Source: Shewanella aestuarii (lineage in GTDB: Bacteria; Pseudomonadota; Gammaproteobacteria; Enterobacterales; Shewanellaceae). From it: DNA of 64,000 nucleotides. Where the stretch lies: NCBI RefSeq assembly GCF_011765625.1, contig NZ_CP050313.1, positions 3,778,501 through 3,842,500 of the forward strand, given 5' to 3'. The notes under the pieces are model-generated. The model did not search any database. It was given only the letters and a program-made list of their open reading frames with translations, and had not been told where the DNA came from. Below, in pieces: positions 18,788 to 27,993 of this stretch (positions are counted from its first letter, which is position 1; every line of letters begins with the position of its first letter). The position numbers were made by a program, and so were the translations under genes.

Positions 18788-19801
18788 TTAGTGTTGATAA
18801 GGGAAGGATAAAAATGGCGTAAAGGCATTAAACAGCCAACCGACAAGAGTAAACGAAATCAATAACATGCTGAACAATATTGCTAATAATCGCCACTGCA
18901 TGACTTGTTTAAGTAGAATAAACTCAGGAAAACTTGCCGCCACTGTGCTCATGCAAAAGGCCAGTGTAGTGCCAATGGGTAGCCCATTTACAATTAAACT
19001 TTCCATCACAGGGATCACGCCTGTGGCATTTGAATAAAGTGGAATTCCAAGTAACACAGCAACAGGTACAGACCACCATTGACCGTCACCCAGATGCGCC
19101 TCTATCCAACCATCAGGTACAAAACCGTGTAGCGCAGCACCAAGCCCTACGCCAATAATCACCCACTTCCACACCCTTGAAAAAATGTCGATCATTTCTA
19201 TTTTGGCAAATTGATGCCTTTGTTGCAGCGACATGCTTGGTGTGACAGCAATACAAGAAGAAACTGCATCGTTTTGTTGAGCGCGCTTTAACGCATCAGC
19301 AGCAAAAGATTGCAGCCAACGCTCGGCCTTAATCGCATCCAGAAAAAAGCCGCCGAGCATGCCGACACTCATCCCCACCACAACATACAAGATGGTAAAT
19401 TTTACCCCTAGCAGGCTCATTAGTAGCAATATCGCCACTTCGTTGATCAGCGGTGAAGTAATCAAAAAGCTCATAGTGATCCCAAGAGGAATACCGGCAG
19501 AAGTGAATCCTAAAAATATTGGAATACTTGAGCAGGAACAAAATGGCGTAACCACCCCAAAACCTGACCCCATTAAATAGCCCAAGCCTTTCGGTTTTCC
19601 GGCAAGATAATCTCTGACCCGCTCAACGTTTAGTGACGCTCTTATTAGGGCAATCAGGTAAATCATCACCAATAATAAGGCAAAAATTTTAGTCACATCC
19701 TCGACAAAAAAATGCAACGCACTGCCAAGCTTGGTTTGAGACGACAAACCAACAAGATCATAAATAAGCCAAGATGCAAAATCAGTAAAAATCTGAAACA
19801 T
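18788..19801 (-). CDS. DUF318/UPF0718 permease (ArsP-like)
   Basis: A permease of 337 residues and about eight helices. The family signature is plain: GVVTPFCSCSSIPIFLGF near residue 81, then ITMSFLITSPLINEVAI, and in the second half GIPLYSNATGVIPVMESL with SFPEFILLKQVM. Members include ArsP, which exports methylated arsenicals, but the substrate of this protein cannot be told. It precedes the thioredoxin-fold gene in what looks like a two-gene operon. No ArsR-type regulator is nearby. Confidence 0.85.
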   Translation of the reverse strand: MFQIFTDFASWLIYDLVGLSSQTKLGSALHFFVEDVTKIFALLLVMIYLIALIRASLNVERVRDYLAGKPKGLGYLMGSGFGVVTPFCSCSSIPIFLGFTSAGIPLGITMSFLITSPLINEVAILLLMSLLGVKFTILYVVVGMSVGMLGGFFLDAIKAERWLQSFAADALKRAQQNDAVSSCIAVTPSMSLQQRHQFAKIEMIDIFSRVWKWVIIGVGLGAALHGFVPDGWIEAHLGDGQWWSVPVAVLLGIPLYSNATGVIPVMESLIVNGLPIGTTLAFCMSTVAASFPEFILLKQVMQWRLLAILFSMLLISFTLVGWLFNAFTPFLSFPYQH

Positions 19802-19886
19802 AAGCTGGCGCTCAAAAAAGCATCATAGGATTACAATAGCGGATTATTTCCATGGCGTATCTGAGCTAGATCGCGATTTAACGGGA

Positions 19887-19921
19887 TAAAAAAATGCGCT
19901 GGCAGAATAAGCGCAGCGCAT
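19887..19921 (-). terminator. Rho-independent terminator after the siderophore receptor gene
   Basis: An eight-base-pair stem ATGCGCTG/CAGCGCAT with a 12-base loop. On the minus strand it runs into TTTTTTT. It lies 56 bases past the receptor stop. Confidence 0.8.
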
Positions 19922-19934
19922 TTGGTTGATGTTA

Positions 19935-19959
19935 CCAATCACTATGAGTCGGTGATTGG
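19935..19959 (-). other. Perfect hairpin in the 3' untranslated region of the receptor mRNA
   Basis: CCAATCAC and GTGATTGG form a perfect eight-base-pair stem with a nine-base loop, 17 bases after the stop codon and before the terminator. No T tract follows, so it is not a terminator. A stability hairpin or sRNA contact site is possible. Confidence 0.5.
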
Positions 19960-19976
19960 CATCAAGGTGTTATGGA

Positions 19977-22130
19977 TTAAAACTTGACCTCAAAGGCTAA
20001 ACCAAAGTGGCGTCCTTCACCAATAGTGACATCTGTATTGGTGCCGCCATCAAGGTAGTCAGTATCAAATAGGTTCTTGACGTTAAGGCGCAAGTTCATA
20101 TCAACATTGTTCACCGCAAAGTTGTACGCTGCCCCAAAGTCAAAACGAACATACCCCTCTTTCACAATGGTATTTTGCGTGTTGGCAAAACGCTCACCAA
20201 CATACACAGCACCAAAGTTTAATGCCACATCATCGGTCACTTCATAACGCGTCCACACATTGGCCGACCATTTAGGTGCATCAACTGGCGTTTTACCATC
20301 TAACTGAGCCGTATCTTCTGCACTGGTAATGTACTGTGCATCAAGGAACATCATTGAACTAGTGATAAATAAATTATCAGTCACCGCCCCTTGAGCGCCG
20401 ACTTCAAAGCCTTGATGACGCTGCTTACCGCTTTGAGTCGTAATAAAGTCTTTATCACCAATAGGCTGCGCTAATTCTTCACGAACTGTCACATTGGTTA
20501 CCCTAGTGTCAAACACCGCACCAGTTAACATTAAACCACCATCAAACAGCTCCCATTTGGTGCCAATTTCGAACTGCTCACCGTATTCAGGATCAAGATT
20601 CATTCCTTCATTGACATCATTATCGCTAGTGACAATCGATTGCGGTTCAAAACTTTTTGAATAATTGACATAAATACTGCCGTTATCCGCTGGAGAATAA
20701 ACCACGCCAAACTTAGGTGAAACAGAGTAACTATCTTGCCCTGCTCCCTCTCTTTTTTGTTCGTCGTAACGTAAGCCTGCTAGTACTTGCCACTGATCAT
20801 TGATGGTCATTAAATCTTGAATATAGAAACCGTAATGCTTGTATTTAGATTGACTACTGATGTCACCATTACGGTAATCTAAATCAGGTCTTGGCACTGA
20901 TTCACCCGGCATTATATGCTGGTTTTTCTCACCATCTTGTCGCATTTGACCATAATAATAATCCAATATATTGGCACCGATTAATAACTTATGCTCAACA
21001 CCAAAGCCGGATAGTTCACCCGTAAAATCGATATAAGCCGTTTTATGCTGCCAGTCATCGTGACGGTCAAATGCATTAAGATAGTAGCCATCTTCAAACG
21101 GATTTTTCGACCCTGTCATCAACCTTGGTGACGAATCCAAACGCTGACGTGTAAAGGTTTGATGGTTATAACCTGTCTTCATGGTCCAATCGTAAGAAAT
21201 ATGCCAGGTTAAATCAGCACCTAGGTTTTGTACTTCATTATCAGTAAATGCCCATGACATATCCCAAATGTCATCTCTACTACCAATCACCTTACCATTG
21301 TCATCTAACCAAGCTCCGCTATCTAGACCTGTTTTATCTTGGGTATAGTCGTACTTTAGCGACAACATCACATCATCAGTTAAATCAAATTCAAGGTTTA
21401 AGTAGCCCAAAAAGCGGTCACGCTCTTGCACAGCATCATCATCTTGATACTCGCGCCAGTATTTAGTGTCTTGCTTAACTAACACAGTTCGATAACGCAT
21501 AGTTTGTGCTTCATTCATGCTGCCGCCAGCATCTAACTGAATACGGGTAGAGCCATTTTCGTCAGTATCTAAAGCAACATCCAATAGGCGATCATAAGTT
21601 GGCTTTTTGGTCACCATGTTAATTAACCCACCAGGGCCAGATTGACCATAAAGCATGCTTGAAGGGCCTTTTAACACTTCTACTTGCTGCAGGGTTTCAA
21701 TCGGTTGCACGTAATGAGAAAACTGTTGATGACCATTGATTAAAAAACCACTGCCAGAGGCTAATTCGAAACCACGAATATTGAAGACTTGGCGATTCCA
21801 CTTTTCAGTACCTCCTGTCACACTGGAATCATTGACTAATACTTCAGACAAGTTTGTTGCTAATTGCTCGTCGGTTACAAAGCTTGGGATAACATTCACA
21901 GACTGCGGTGTGTCCATCAGATCGATATCACCACGCATCGCTCCTGATGCCGAACCCACTTTGTAATTATTAAAGTTCATACCTGTAATTTGAATACGTT
22001 CAATATTTAACGAGAAGTCTTCTCCATATTGTGCGCTTACGCTGGACTCTTCTGCTAAAGCAGCACTCACCATTAACCCACTTGTCATCAAAACAGAAGT
22101 AACCGCACACGCAATGGATGAAACTTTCAT
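19977..22130 (-). CDS. TonB-dependent siderophore receptor
   Basis: An outer-membrane receptor of 717 residues with a signal peptide ending SAALA. A plug domain follows (DTPQSVNVIPSFVTDEQ near residue 73, VLVNDSSVTGG, QVEVLKGPSSMLYGQSGPGG near 148), then a 22-strand-type barrel ending in the terminal aromatic (AFEVKF). The plug style is that of ferric-siderophore receptors (FhuE/FpvA group), so it should import a ferric chelate using TonB energy. A Fur-type box lies 46 bp upstream, and the divergent PepSY gene carries its own. Siderophore unknown. Confidence 0.9.
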   Translation of the reverse strand: MKVSSIACAVTSVLMTSGLMVSAALAEESSVSAQYGEDFSLNIERIQITGMNFNNYKVGSASGAMRGDIDLMDTPQSVNVIPSFVTDEQLATNLSEVLVNDSSVTGGTEKWNRQVFNIRGFELASGSGFLINGHQQFSHYVQPIETLQQVEVLKGPSSMLYGQSGPGGLINMVTKKPTYDRLLDVALDTDENGSTRIQLDAGGSMNEAQTMRYRTVLVKQDTKYWREYQDDDAVQERDRFLGYLNLEFDLTDDVMLSLKYDYTQDKTGLDSGAWLDDNGKVIGSRDDIWDMSWAFTDNEVQNLGADLTWHISYDWTMKTGYNHQTFTRQRLDSSPRLMTGSKNPFEDGYYLNAFDRHDDWQHKTAYIDFTGELSGFGVEHKLLIGANILDYYYGQMRQDGEKNQHIMPGESVPRPDLDYRNGDISSQSKYKHYGFYIQDLMTINDQWQVLAGLRYDEQKREGAGQDSYSVSPKFGVVYSPADNGSIYVNYSKSFEPQSIVTSDNDVNEGMNLDPEYGEQFEIGTKWELFDGGLMLTGAVFDTRVTNVTVREELAQPIGDKDFITTQSGKQRHQGFEVGAQGAVTDNLFITSSMMFLDAQYITSAEDTAQLDGKTPVDAPKWSANVWTRYEVTDDVALNFGAVYVGERFANTQNTIVKEGYVRFDFGAAYNFAVNNVDMNLRLNVKNLFDTDYLDGGTNTDVTIGEGRHFGLAFEVKF

Positions 22131-22175
22131 ATAAACCCGACCTTAATAAAGAGAATTTGACAAAGGATAAACCTT

Positions 22176-22194
22176 AATGAGATAGATTATCATT
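22176..22194 (-). promoter_or_regulatory. Fur box upstream of the siderophore receptor
   Basis: The 19-base site AATGAGATAGATTATCATT matches the Fur consensus pattern (AATGATA/TATCATT halves) with few mismatches and sits 46 bp before the receptor start. Repression by iron-loaded Fur is inferred. Confidence 0.7.
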
Positions 22195-22427
22195 TAGATT
22201 TAAATGGGTGTGAAGCAATAAAATAGCCTGAAATTGATTACTGTGATCTTAATCATCAACAGGTGAATGCTAACAAGAAAGCCGTTACACAAAACAACCG
22301 AACAATTAACCATTAGATAACAAAGGACTTTGAATCAATGAGTTAGCCTAAGATAAATAAAAGTGTGAACCGAACGAGGATATTGCTATTTATTGGACAT
22401 CTTTACATTTCTTTAATTGAACACCCA

Positions 22428-22446
22428 AATGATATTGATTATCATT
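22428..22446 (+). promoter_or_regulatory. Fur box upstream of the PepSY membrane protein
   Basis: AATGATATTGATTATCATT is a near-perfect 19-base Fur box, 75 bp before the PepSY gene start. In the 390-bp gap 22131-22520 I see the two Fur boxes, one per divergent gene, and no other gene or clear element. Confidence 0.8.
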
Positions 22447-22520
22447 CGCCACTATCGATTTTAATAATGTATTTTTGCAAGTGTTTTAGTCACTAAAAAT
22501 ACCGCCAGAGAAAAACAAAA

Positions 22521-23609
22521 ATGAAAGTAGTACCAGCATTAAAGTGGTTTCATAACTGGGTAGGTTTTTTTGTCAGTATCTCAATGTTTATTGTGCTCAC
22601 GACAGGGGTATACCTTGGCAGTGTCGACATGCTTAAACGACTTGATGACCACGGCCAACAATTTCTACCACTTACCACGGCGCAAAAAGCACAAGTCGTT
22701 GAGCAGGTATTTGAACGCTACCCAGAGATGAGTACCGTACGTTTTCCAACTGAACACACACCTTATATTGAGGCCGCAACCAGAGGAAAATCTATCGCCC
22801 TAGACAACCAACTCAATGAGTTGTCAGTGCATTCCAATCGAGACATTCCTTTATACGCCACCATGTTTTGGCTACATCGTAATTTTTTAATTGGTGATGT
22901 AGGCAAATACATTAATGCATGGGCATCATTAGTGGCAGGCTTAATTGTATTGATTGGCGTTTATTTATGGTGGCGGGTACGAAAAACGTTTCGCTTAAAA
23001 CACACTCTGCCAAGTGATACTCGTTCAAGCAGTTTAGTTAAAAGCCATATCCAAGTGGGACTATTTATCTCAGTGCCCTTATTTGTACTTTGTATTAGCG
23101 GTTTTTTAATTACCTACAAAGGTTTATGGGTAGATTATTTAAAGACAGCGCCTGCTACTGAGATTAATTATCCAACGAGTAACGCTCATGATTGGTATAA
23201 CCAACTAAAAACCGCCCAAAGCCTATGGCCAGAATCCTTATTGGTTGCCGTTAGCAAGCCAATGAACCGCAAACCTGAAGCACAAGATAATCAATCGGCT
23301 AACGTAAAACCTCAACCACTGAGCTACAACATTCGTTTTGACAGCCACAGTGACGTTTGGTTAAGACAAGCTGACAGCATTACCATGAATTATGATACGG
23401 GTGAAATTGAAGCCGCTTTGAAACATAGTGATAGACCACTATCAGGACAAATAGCCAGCTTTGTCAGACCATTACACGATGCGCTAAATATGCCCTTTAG
23501 CTACGTGCTGCTTATTACCCTGATTTCATTTTTCACTATGATCATTTTACTGTTTAGCACAGTGACTTTTTACCGTCGTATTTTTAAGAAGAAAAAAGCC
23601 ACAAGGTAA
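22521..23609 (+). CDS. PepSY-associated membrane protein, probable iron-siderophore reductase
   Basis: A 362-residue PepSY_TM protein with four membrane helices: LKWFHNWVGFFVSISMFIVL at the start, SLVAGLIVLIGVYLWWRVRK near 135, VGLFISVPLFVLCISGFLI near 176, and a last helix near 335. Conserved histidines lie in the helices or next to them (H11, FWLHRNF, VKSHIQ, PLHDAL), suited to heme or electron transfer. Fur-regulated relatives beside siderophore receptors are thought to reduce ferric-siderophores at the inner membrane; that role is inferred. A bidirectional terminator separates it from convergent nfuA. Confidence 0.85.
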   Translation: MKVVPALKWFHNWVGFFVSISMFIVLTTGVYLGSVDMLKRLDDHGQQFLPLTTAQKAQVVEQVFERYPEMSTVRFPTEHTPYIEAATRGKSIALDNQLNELSVHSNRDIPLYATMFWLHRNFLIGDVGKYINAWASLVAGLIVLIGVYLWWRVRKTFRLKHTLPSDTRSSSLVKSHIQVGLFISVPLFVLCISGFLITYKGLWVDYLKTAPATEINYPTSNAHDWYNQLKTAQSLWPESLLVAVSKPMNRKPEAQDNQSANVKPQPLSYNIRFDSHSDVWLRQADSITMNYDTGEIEAALKHSDRPLSGQIASFVRPLHDALNMPFSYVLLITLISFFTMIILLFSTVTFYRRIFKKKKATR

Positions 23610-23624
23610 TCAATCAGTAAACAC

Positions 23625-23655
23625 AAAAAAAGCGGCTAATTAAGCCGCTTTTTTA
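23625..23655. terminator. Bidirectional terminator between the PepSY gene and nfuA
   Basis: A seven-base-pair stem AGCGGCT/AGCCGCT with A and T tracts on the two sides, which works for both convergent genes. Confidence 0.88.
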
Positions 23656-23673
23656 TTATGGATACAAGCCAGT

Positions 23674-24252
23674 TTATGCGTAAGAATGTGCGCCATGCTG
23701 GTGATCTGTCACATCACGAACACCGGTTAACTCTGTTGGGAAAAGATCTAATAATTGCTTTTCGATACCATCTTTCAAAGTGATATCAACTTGTGAGCAA
23801 CCATTACAACCACCACCAAATTGTAGTACAGCTACGCCTTCGTCAGTCACTTCAACCAACATGATATTGCCACCATGGCTGGCTAGCTGTGGGTTAATTT
23901 CAGACTGAATGACATACTCGATACGCTCTTTTAATGGCGCATCATCAGCGACTTTACGCATTTTTGCGTTAGGTGCTTTCAGGGTTAATTGCGAACCAAG
24001 CTGATCCGTCACGTAATCAATGGTGGCCTCTTCTAAGAAAGGGGCGCTTTTTTCATCTACCATGGCGCTAAAACCATTAAATGGTAATTCAATATCATCA
24101 GCTTCTACTGCATCAGGCGGACAGTAAGATACACCACACTCTGCTTGTGCTGTGCCTGGACTAATAACGAAAACACGAATATGAGTGCCTTCTGCTTGAT
24201 CTGCCAACAATTTAACAAAATGTGCCTGAGCTGCTTCGGAAATGGTGATCAT
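23674..24252 (-). CDS. nfuA: Fe-S biogenesis protein NfuA
   Basis: A 192-residue protein matching E. coli NfuA in length and layout. The N-terminal A-type-like domain has lost the full cysteine set. The C-terminal Nfu domain carries C149 and C152 in [14 protein letters not shown], which bind a bridging 4Fe-4S cluster in the dimer. NfuA carries clusters to target enzymes, especially under oxidative or iron stress. Its closeness to comF/gntX and bioH repeats the E. coli order. The His-rich tail ([10 protein letters not shown]) is a small local feature. Confidence 0.95.
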   Translation of the reverse strand: MITISEAAQAHFVKLLADQAEGTHIRVFVISPGTAQAECGVSYCPPDAVEADDIELPFNGFSAMVDEKSAPFLEEATIDYVTDQLGSQLTLKAPNAKMRKVADDAPLKERIEYVIQSEINPQLASHGGNIMLVEVTDEGVAVLQFGGGCNGCSQVDITLKDGIEKQLLDLFPTELTGVRDVTDHQHGAHSYA

Positions 24253-24451
24253 AAAAACCTGGCTCCGTCAGGGTATACCTGAGTAAATTAGTAAGAAATT
24301 AGCCCTATGATACTCTCTGTTGGAGTGGCTTTGTAGCCCTGAGAGTAAGTTTGTTTCACAAAAAATGGACTTTATTGCATGCTTTTATTGGCGAATTTTA
24401 CCGTTAACCAGTATGGTTATGCCATTCTCACTTGGTAATTTTTTGTTTGTT

Positions 24452-27058
24452 ATGATCTTGTTTCGCCTTTTTCGCTTTAGCTGGTTTAATCTTGGCTTAT
24501 TCGCCACCTGTTGTTTGCTGTTTAATGGCTTATCGGTTGCCGAGCAGCTTGAACCATCACGTCTTGAAAAAGCCATGGCTCACATTCAACTGGATAAGCG
24601 TATTGAATCACCCGCTGCCTTTTTGGGTTACCCCTTAGGTGAGTGGCATTTACGTCATGACCAAATTAACTATTATTTGAAGCAATTAGCGAACCAAAGC
24701 TTACGCGTTTCGTTAGACTCTGCAGGCAAAAGCTTTGAAGCGCGGGACCAACTCACCGCCATTATTACCTCAGATAAAAACCAACGTAATCTCGCCAATA
24801 TTATTGAGCAGCGCAGCCTAGCAAAACAAGGGCTGCCACAAAATGGCCCTGTGGTAATTTGGTTGGCTTATTCCATTCATGGCGACGAAGCCAGTGGCGC
24901 ACATGCAGCTTTAGCCTTGAGTTATTACTTAGCGGCAAGCCAAGAGCCTTGGGTACAACAACTACTTGAACAAGCTGTTGTAATGATAACTCCAAGCCAA
25001 AATCCAGATGGTTTTGACCGCTTTGCCACTTGGGCAAATAACCACAAAGGTCAAGTACTGGTCACCGACAACCAACACCGAGAACATAGCCAAGACTGGC
25101 CCAGTGGACGGGGGAATCATTACCTGGCTGACTTAAACCGTGATTGGTTGTTTTTACGCCATAAAGCCAGCCAAGGAAGAGTCGCTTTTTTCCATAAATG
25201 GCAACCGCACTATGTTGGCGATTTCCATGAGATGTGGAACAATCAATCTTACTTTTTTCAGCCCGGTGTCGCCGATAGGGTTTACCCTTTGACTCCGCCA
25301 GCTAACCAAGAACTCACCGAAAAACTCGCTAATTACCATCGCAGCGCACTGGATGAAGTGAAACAAGTTTATTTCAGTGGTGAATTGTTTGATGACTTTT
25401 TTTACGGCAAAGGCTCAACCTACCCTGACATTAACGGCTCGATTGGTGTGCTATTTGAACAAGCCAGCGCCCGCGGTCAAGCACAAGCTTCAGCCAACGG
25501 CATAGTGACGTTTCAAAGCGCTATCGCTAATCATTTTGCCACCTCAATTTCTAGTTTACAGGGTGCATTAACGTTAAAAAGAGAGTTATTGAACTATCAA
25601 AGCGCTTTTTTTAGCGAAAAAAATAAGCAACCTATTGCACGTATAAAGGGGCGCTTAATTCGTGCTTTAAATGACACAGCCCGCCGCGATGAGCTAGCTA
25701 ACTTATTAAGCCAACACCAAATTGAGTTTCAGTATTTAACCAAATCACTGCATCATGCCGGTAAAGAATATCGCCCACTCGACAGTATTTTTGTGGCCGA
25801 CAATCAAGCTCAAAGTAGCTTATTAGAAGCATTATTTGATAAACGTACTGAATTTAAAGATACCACCTTTTACGATATCTCAACCTGGGATATCCAATCG
25901 GCTCTTGCACTCGATGTGGTGCCGAATGTGAGCCCTGATGTGGATGTGCTAACTCGCCAACCTATGCTTTACCATCATCTGCAGCTTGGCGATTCAGACA
26001 CCCCGCCTTGGCCCAGAAATAGTGTAGCCTTACTGATTAACTGGCAGCAATCAAACGCCAGTGGCTTTGTTAATCAATTGGTTAATCAGGGGGTCCAGGT
26101 TAAGTTTGCCAAGCAACCTTTTAGTATCAAACAAACTCAAGGCCAGCAAATATTCTCGCGCGAATTTGTCGCAGGCAGCTTACAAATTCCGCTAAAGCAA
26201 AGTGGTAAAAGCGTGCAACAGGTGATGCAATTAACTTGGCAAGCCACTAAAGACTGGCAGGTGGATGTGGTCGCAACCTCAACATCGGCGAGCTTGAGTG
26301 GTATCAACTTGGGCTCAGATAGTTTTGTCACCATTAAGCCTGTGCAGCCGATGATTATCAGTGGCTTTGGTACAGATCCTTTTGAAGTGGGTGAATTATG
26401 GTATCACTTTGATCAAACACTCAAATTGCCAGTTAGTCTAGTGAATGGCGAACAAATCAATGACATAGATTTAAGCCGCTATAGCCACATATTTATGACC
26501 GAAGGCAGCTTTAGCAGCATGAACGAGGTCAGCGCTCGCAAGTTAGGGCAATACGTTATAGACGGTGGGGTTATTGTGGCGCAAAAAGGTGCACTCAATT
26601 GGCTTAATAAACGCAATGTATTAAGGCATGAACCGCAAAGCAGCCGTTATTATGAAAAACTGTTTAACAGTGATCAGCTTAATTTTAATGATAAAGCGGC
26701 ATTTAAGGCAAAACAGCACATTGGCGGCGCGATTGTAAACCTGAATTTAGACAACTCCCATCCATTGACCTTTGGCTTAGCTGGCACCTTAAGTGTCATG
26801 AAAAATAAACCTCTGGCATTTGATTCGGTCAATACACCTTTTACCGTAGCCGCTCACTATCAAGATAAATTGCTGGTCAGTGGGTATATGGCCCAAGAAT
26901 ATCAACGGGCATTTGCTAATCATCCAGCAATGTTAGTGGAGCCGAAAGGTCGCGGGGCGATAGTGGCAATGAGCGATAACTTGCTGTTTCGTAACTTCTG
27001 GCTAGGCAGCGAAAAAGTGTACGCCAACGCACTATTTTTTATACCGACAGGCTTATAA
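24452..27058 (+). CDS. M14-family zinc carboxypeptidase, secreted
   Basis: A large M14-type metallopeptidase. The zinc motif HxxE appears in SIHGDEASGAHAALALSYYL, the third ligand probably in VGDFHEMWNNQSYFFQP, and the peptide-binding region in SQNPDGFDRFATW. The C-terminal half is a long beta-rich extension. The frame is open from a TTG at 24320, with ATGs at 24365, 24413, 24419 and 24452. The last gives a clean signal peptide (MILFRLFRFSWFNLGLFATC... to LSVA) and is used here, but no strong ribosome site decides. It should act on peptides in the periplasm or outside the cell. The short gap 24253-24451 also holds the nfuA promoter. Confidence 0.82.
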   Translation: MILFRLFRFSWFNLGLFATCCLLFNGLSVAEQLEPSRLEKAMAHIQLDKRIESPAAFLGYPLGEWHLRHDQINYYLKQLANQSLRVSLDSAGKSFEARDQLTAIITSDKNQRNLANIIEQRSLAKQGLPQNGPVVIWLAYSIHGDEASGAHAALALSYYLAASQEPWVQQLLEQAVVMITPSQNPDGFDRFATWANNHKGQVLVTDNQHREHSQDWPSGRGNHYLADLNRDWLFLRHKASQGRVAFFHKWQPHYVGDFHEMWNNQSYFFQPGVADRVYPLTPPANQELTEKLANYHRSALDEVKQVYFSGELFDDFFYGKGSTYPDINGSIGVLFEQASARGQAQASANGIVTFQSAIANHFATSISSLQGALTLKRELLNYQSAFFSEKNKQPIARIKGRLIRALNDTARRDELANLLSQHQIEFQYLTKSLHHAGKEYRPLDSIFVADNQAQSSLLEALFDKRTEFKDTTFYDISTWDIQSALALDVVPNVSPDVDVLTRQPMLYHHLQLGDSDTPPWPRNSVALLINWQQSNASGFVNQLVNQGVQVKFAKQPFSIKQTQGQQIFSREFVAGSLQIPLKQSGKSVQQVMQLTWQATKDWQVDVVATSTSASLSGINLGSDSFVTIKPVQPMIISGFGTDPFEVGELWYHFDQTLKLPVSLVNGEQINDIDLSRYSHIFMTEGSFSSMNEVSARKLGQYVIDGGVIVAQKGALNWLNKRNVLRHEPQSSRYYEKLFNSDQLNFNDKAAFKAKQHIGGAIVNLNLDNSHPLTFGLAGTLSVMKNKPLAFDSVNTPFTVAAHYQDKLLVSGYMAQEYQRAFANHPAMLVEPKGRGAIVAMSDNLLFRNFWLGSEKVYANALFFIPTGL

Positions 27059-27069
27059 CCTTGCTTGGT

Positions 27070-27963
27070 TTAATCACGTAAATTTGGCGCTTCGGCTCGG
27101 GCTAAACACCATACTTGGCAGGCGATATGCCGCGTTGCAAATAATGCGGCAATTTCGTTAACCGTGCTCCCCGTCGTCACGACATCATCCACAATGGCCA
27201 CATGTTGATAACGCAAATGCACTTGCTGATTAGCTTCAGCCTGATGATTTAAAGCAAACGCCTGATAACAGTTTTTTCGCCGCTGCTTACCATCAAGCCC
27301 AGCTTGTGATGCAGTATCAATAACCCTGATAAGCAAGGTATCATCCAATGGAATACCCAGTATCAAACTCATTCGCTTTGCAATAATCCACGCCTGATTA
27401 AAGCCACGATGCCGCAAGCGATTGGGGTGTAATGGGACGGGGATCAGCACTTGGGGCAAGTCAATCATCTGCTGCGAAACCAAGTTCAAAATCCGCTGCG
27501 CCAATTGATCGGCCAATACATTGACCGCCGCCATCTGTCGTTGATATTTAATGGCACTAATCACCACGCCCAAACCTTGATGATAACTACAAGGCGCAAT
27601 CACTTTGATGGGCTTAATCGCCATACATTGACCGCAGTATGGCTGCAAGCGTGTTAATGGTTTAGCGCAGCCTAAACACACATCATGCTGATACAAACCA
27701 CTAATTAAACAATCTTGGCACAAGCCAGTTAATACATGCTGGTCAAATAGTTGCTGATAGCCTTGCTGCTCTATCCTCTGCTGGCACAGCAGGCAACGGT
27801 TAGGTAAACTAAGGCGAATAATCTGCAGCCCACGTACCAATGGCAGTATAAGCGTGGAAAGATTGATTTGAGATAGGTTAGTTGTAAATGAACGGCAGTG
27901 GAATAACCAGCCCTTCACTAACCTCCGTGACATATGTGTCACTTTTTCCATGTAATATTTCAC
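27070..27963 (-). CDS. ComF/GntX-family phosphoribosyltransferase-like protein
   Basis: A ComF/GntX protein. The double zinc-ribbon N-terminus has cysteine pairs (CLLC, CQDC, CLGC, CGQC). The C-terminal phosphoribosyltransferase fold carries the PRPP loop VAIVDDVVTTGST and the motif IPVPLHPNRLRHRGFNQA. In naturally competent bacteria ComF takes part in DNA uptake; in E. coli GntX its role is unclear. The start is uncertain: 27963 opens the frame, but several later codons could serve, since the family usually begins near LSLPNRCLLCQQ. It is divergent from bioH, as in E. coli. Confidence 0.88.
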   Translation of the reverse strand: MKYYMEKVTHMSRRLVKGWLFHCRSFTTNLSQINLSTLILPLVRGLQIIRLSLPNRCLLCQQRIEQQGYQQLFDQHVLTGLCQDCLISGLYQHDVCLGCAKPLTRLQPYCGQCMAIKPIKVIAPCSYHQGLGVVISAIKYQRQMAAVNVLADQLAQRILNLVSQQMIDLPQVLIPVPLHPNRLRHRGFNQAWIIAKRMSLILGIPLDDTLLIRVIDTASQAGLDGKQRRKNCYQAFALNHQAEANQQVHLRYQHVAIVDDVVTTGSTVNEIAALFATRHIACQVWCLARAEAPNLRD

Positions 27964-27993
27964 TATTCATTCCATTAAATAGAGGTAACGGCG

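Noticed and set aside
22240..22262. CRP-like site (TGTGA half) in the Fur-regulated gap
   Set aside because: Only one half matches well; the second half (TCATC) is weak and the place gives no clear promoter relation.
24320..24451. Longer N-terminus for the M14 carboxypeptidase
   Set aside because: The extension starts at TTG, has no ribosome site and delays the signal peptide; the ATG at 24452 gives a cleaner one, though the choice is not certain.
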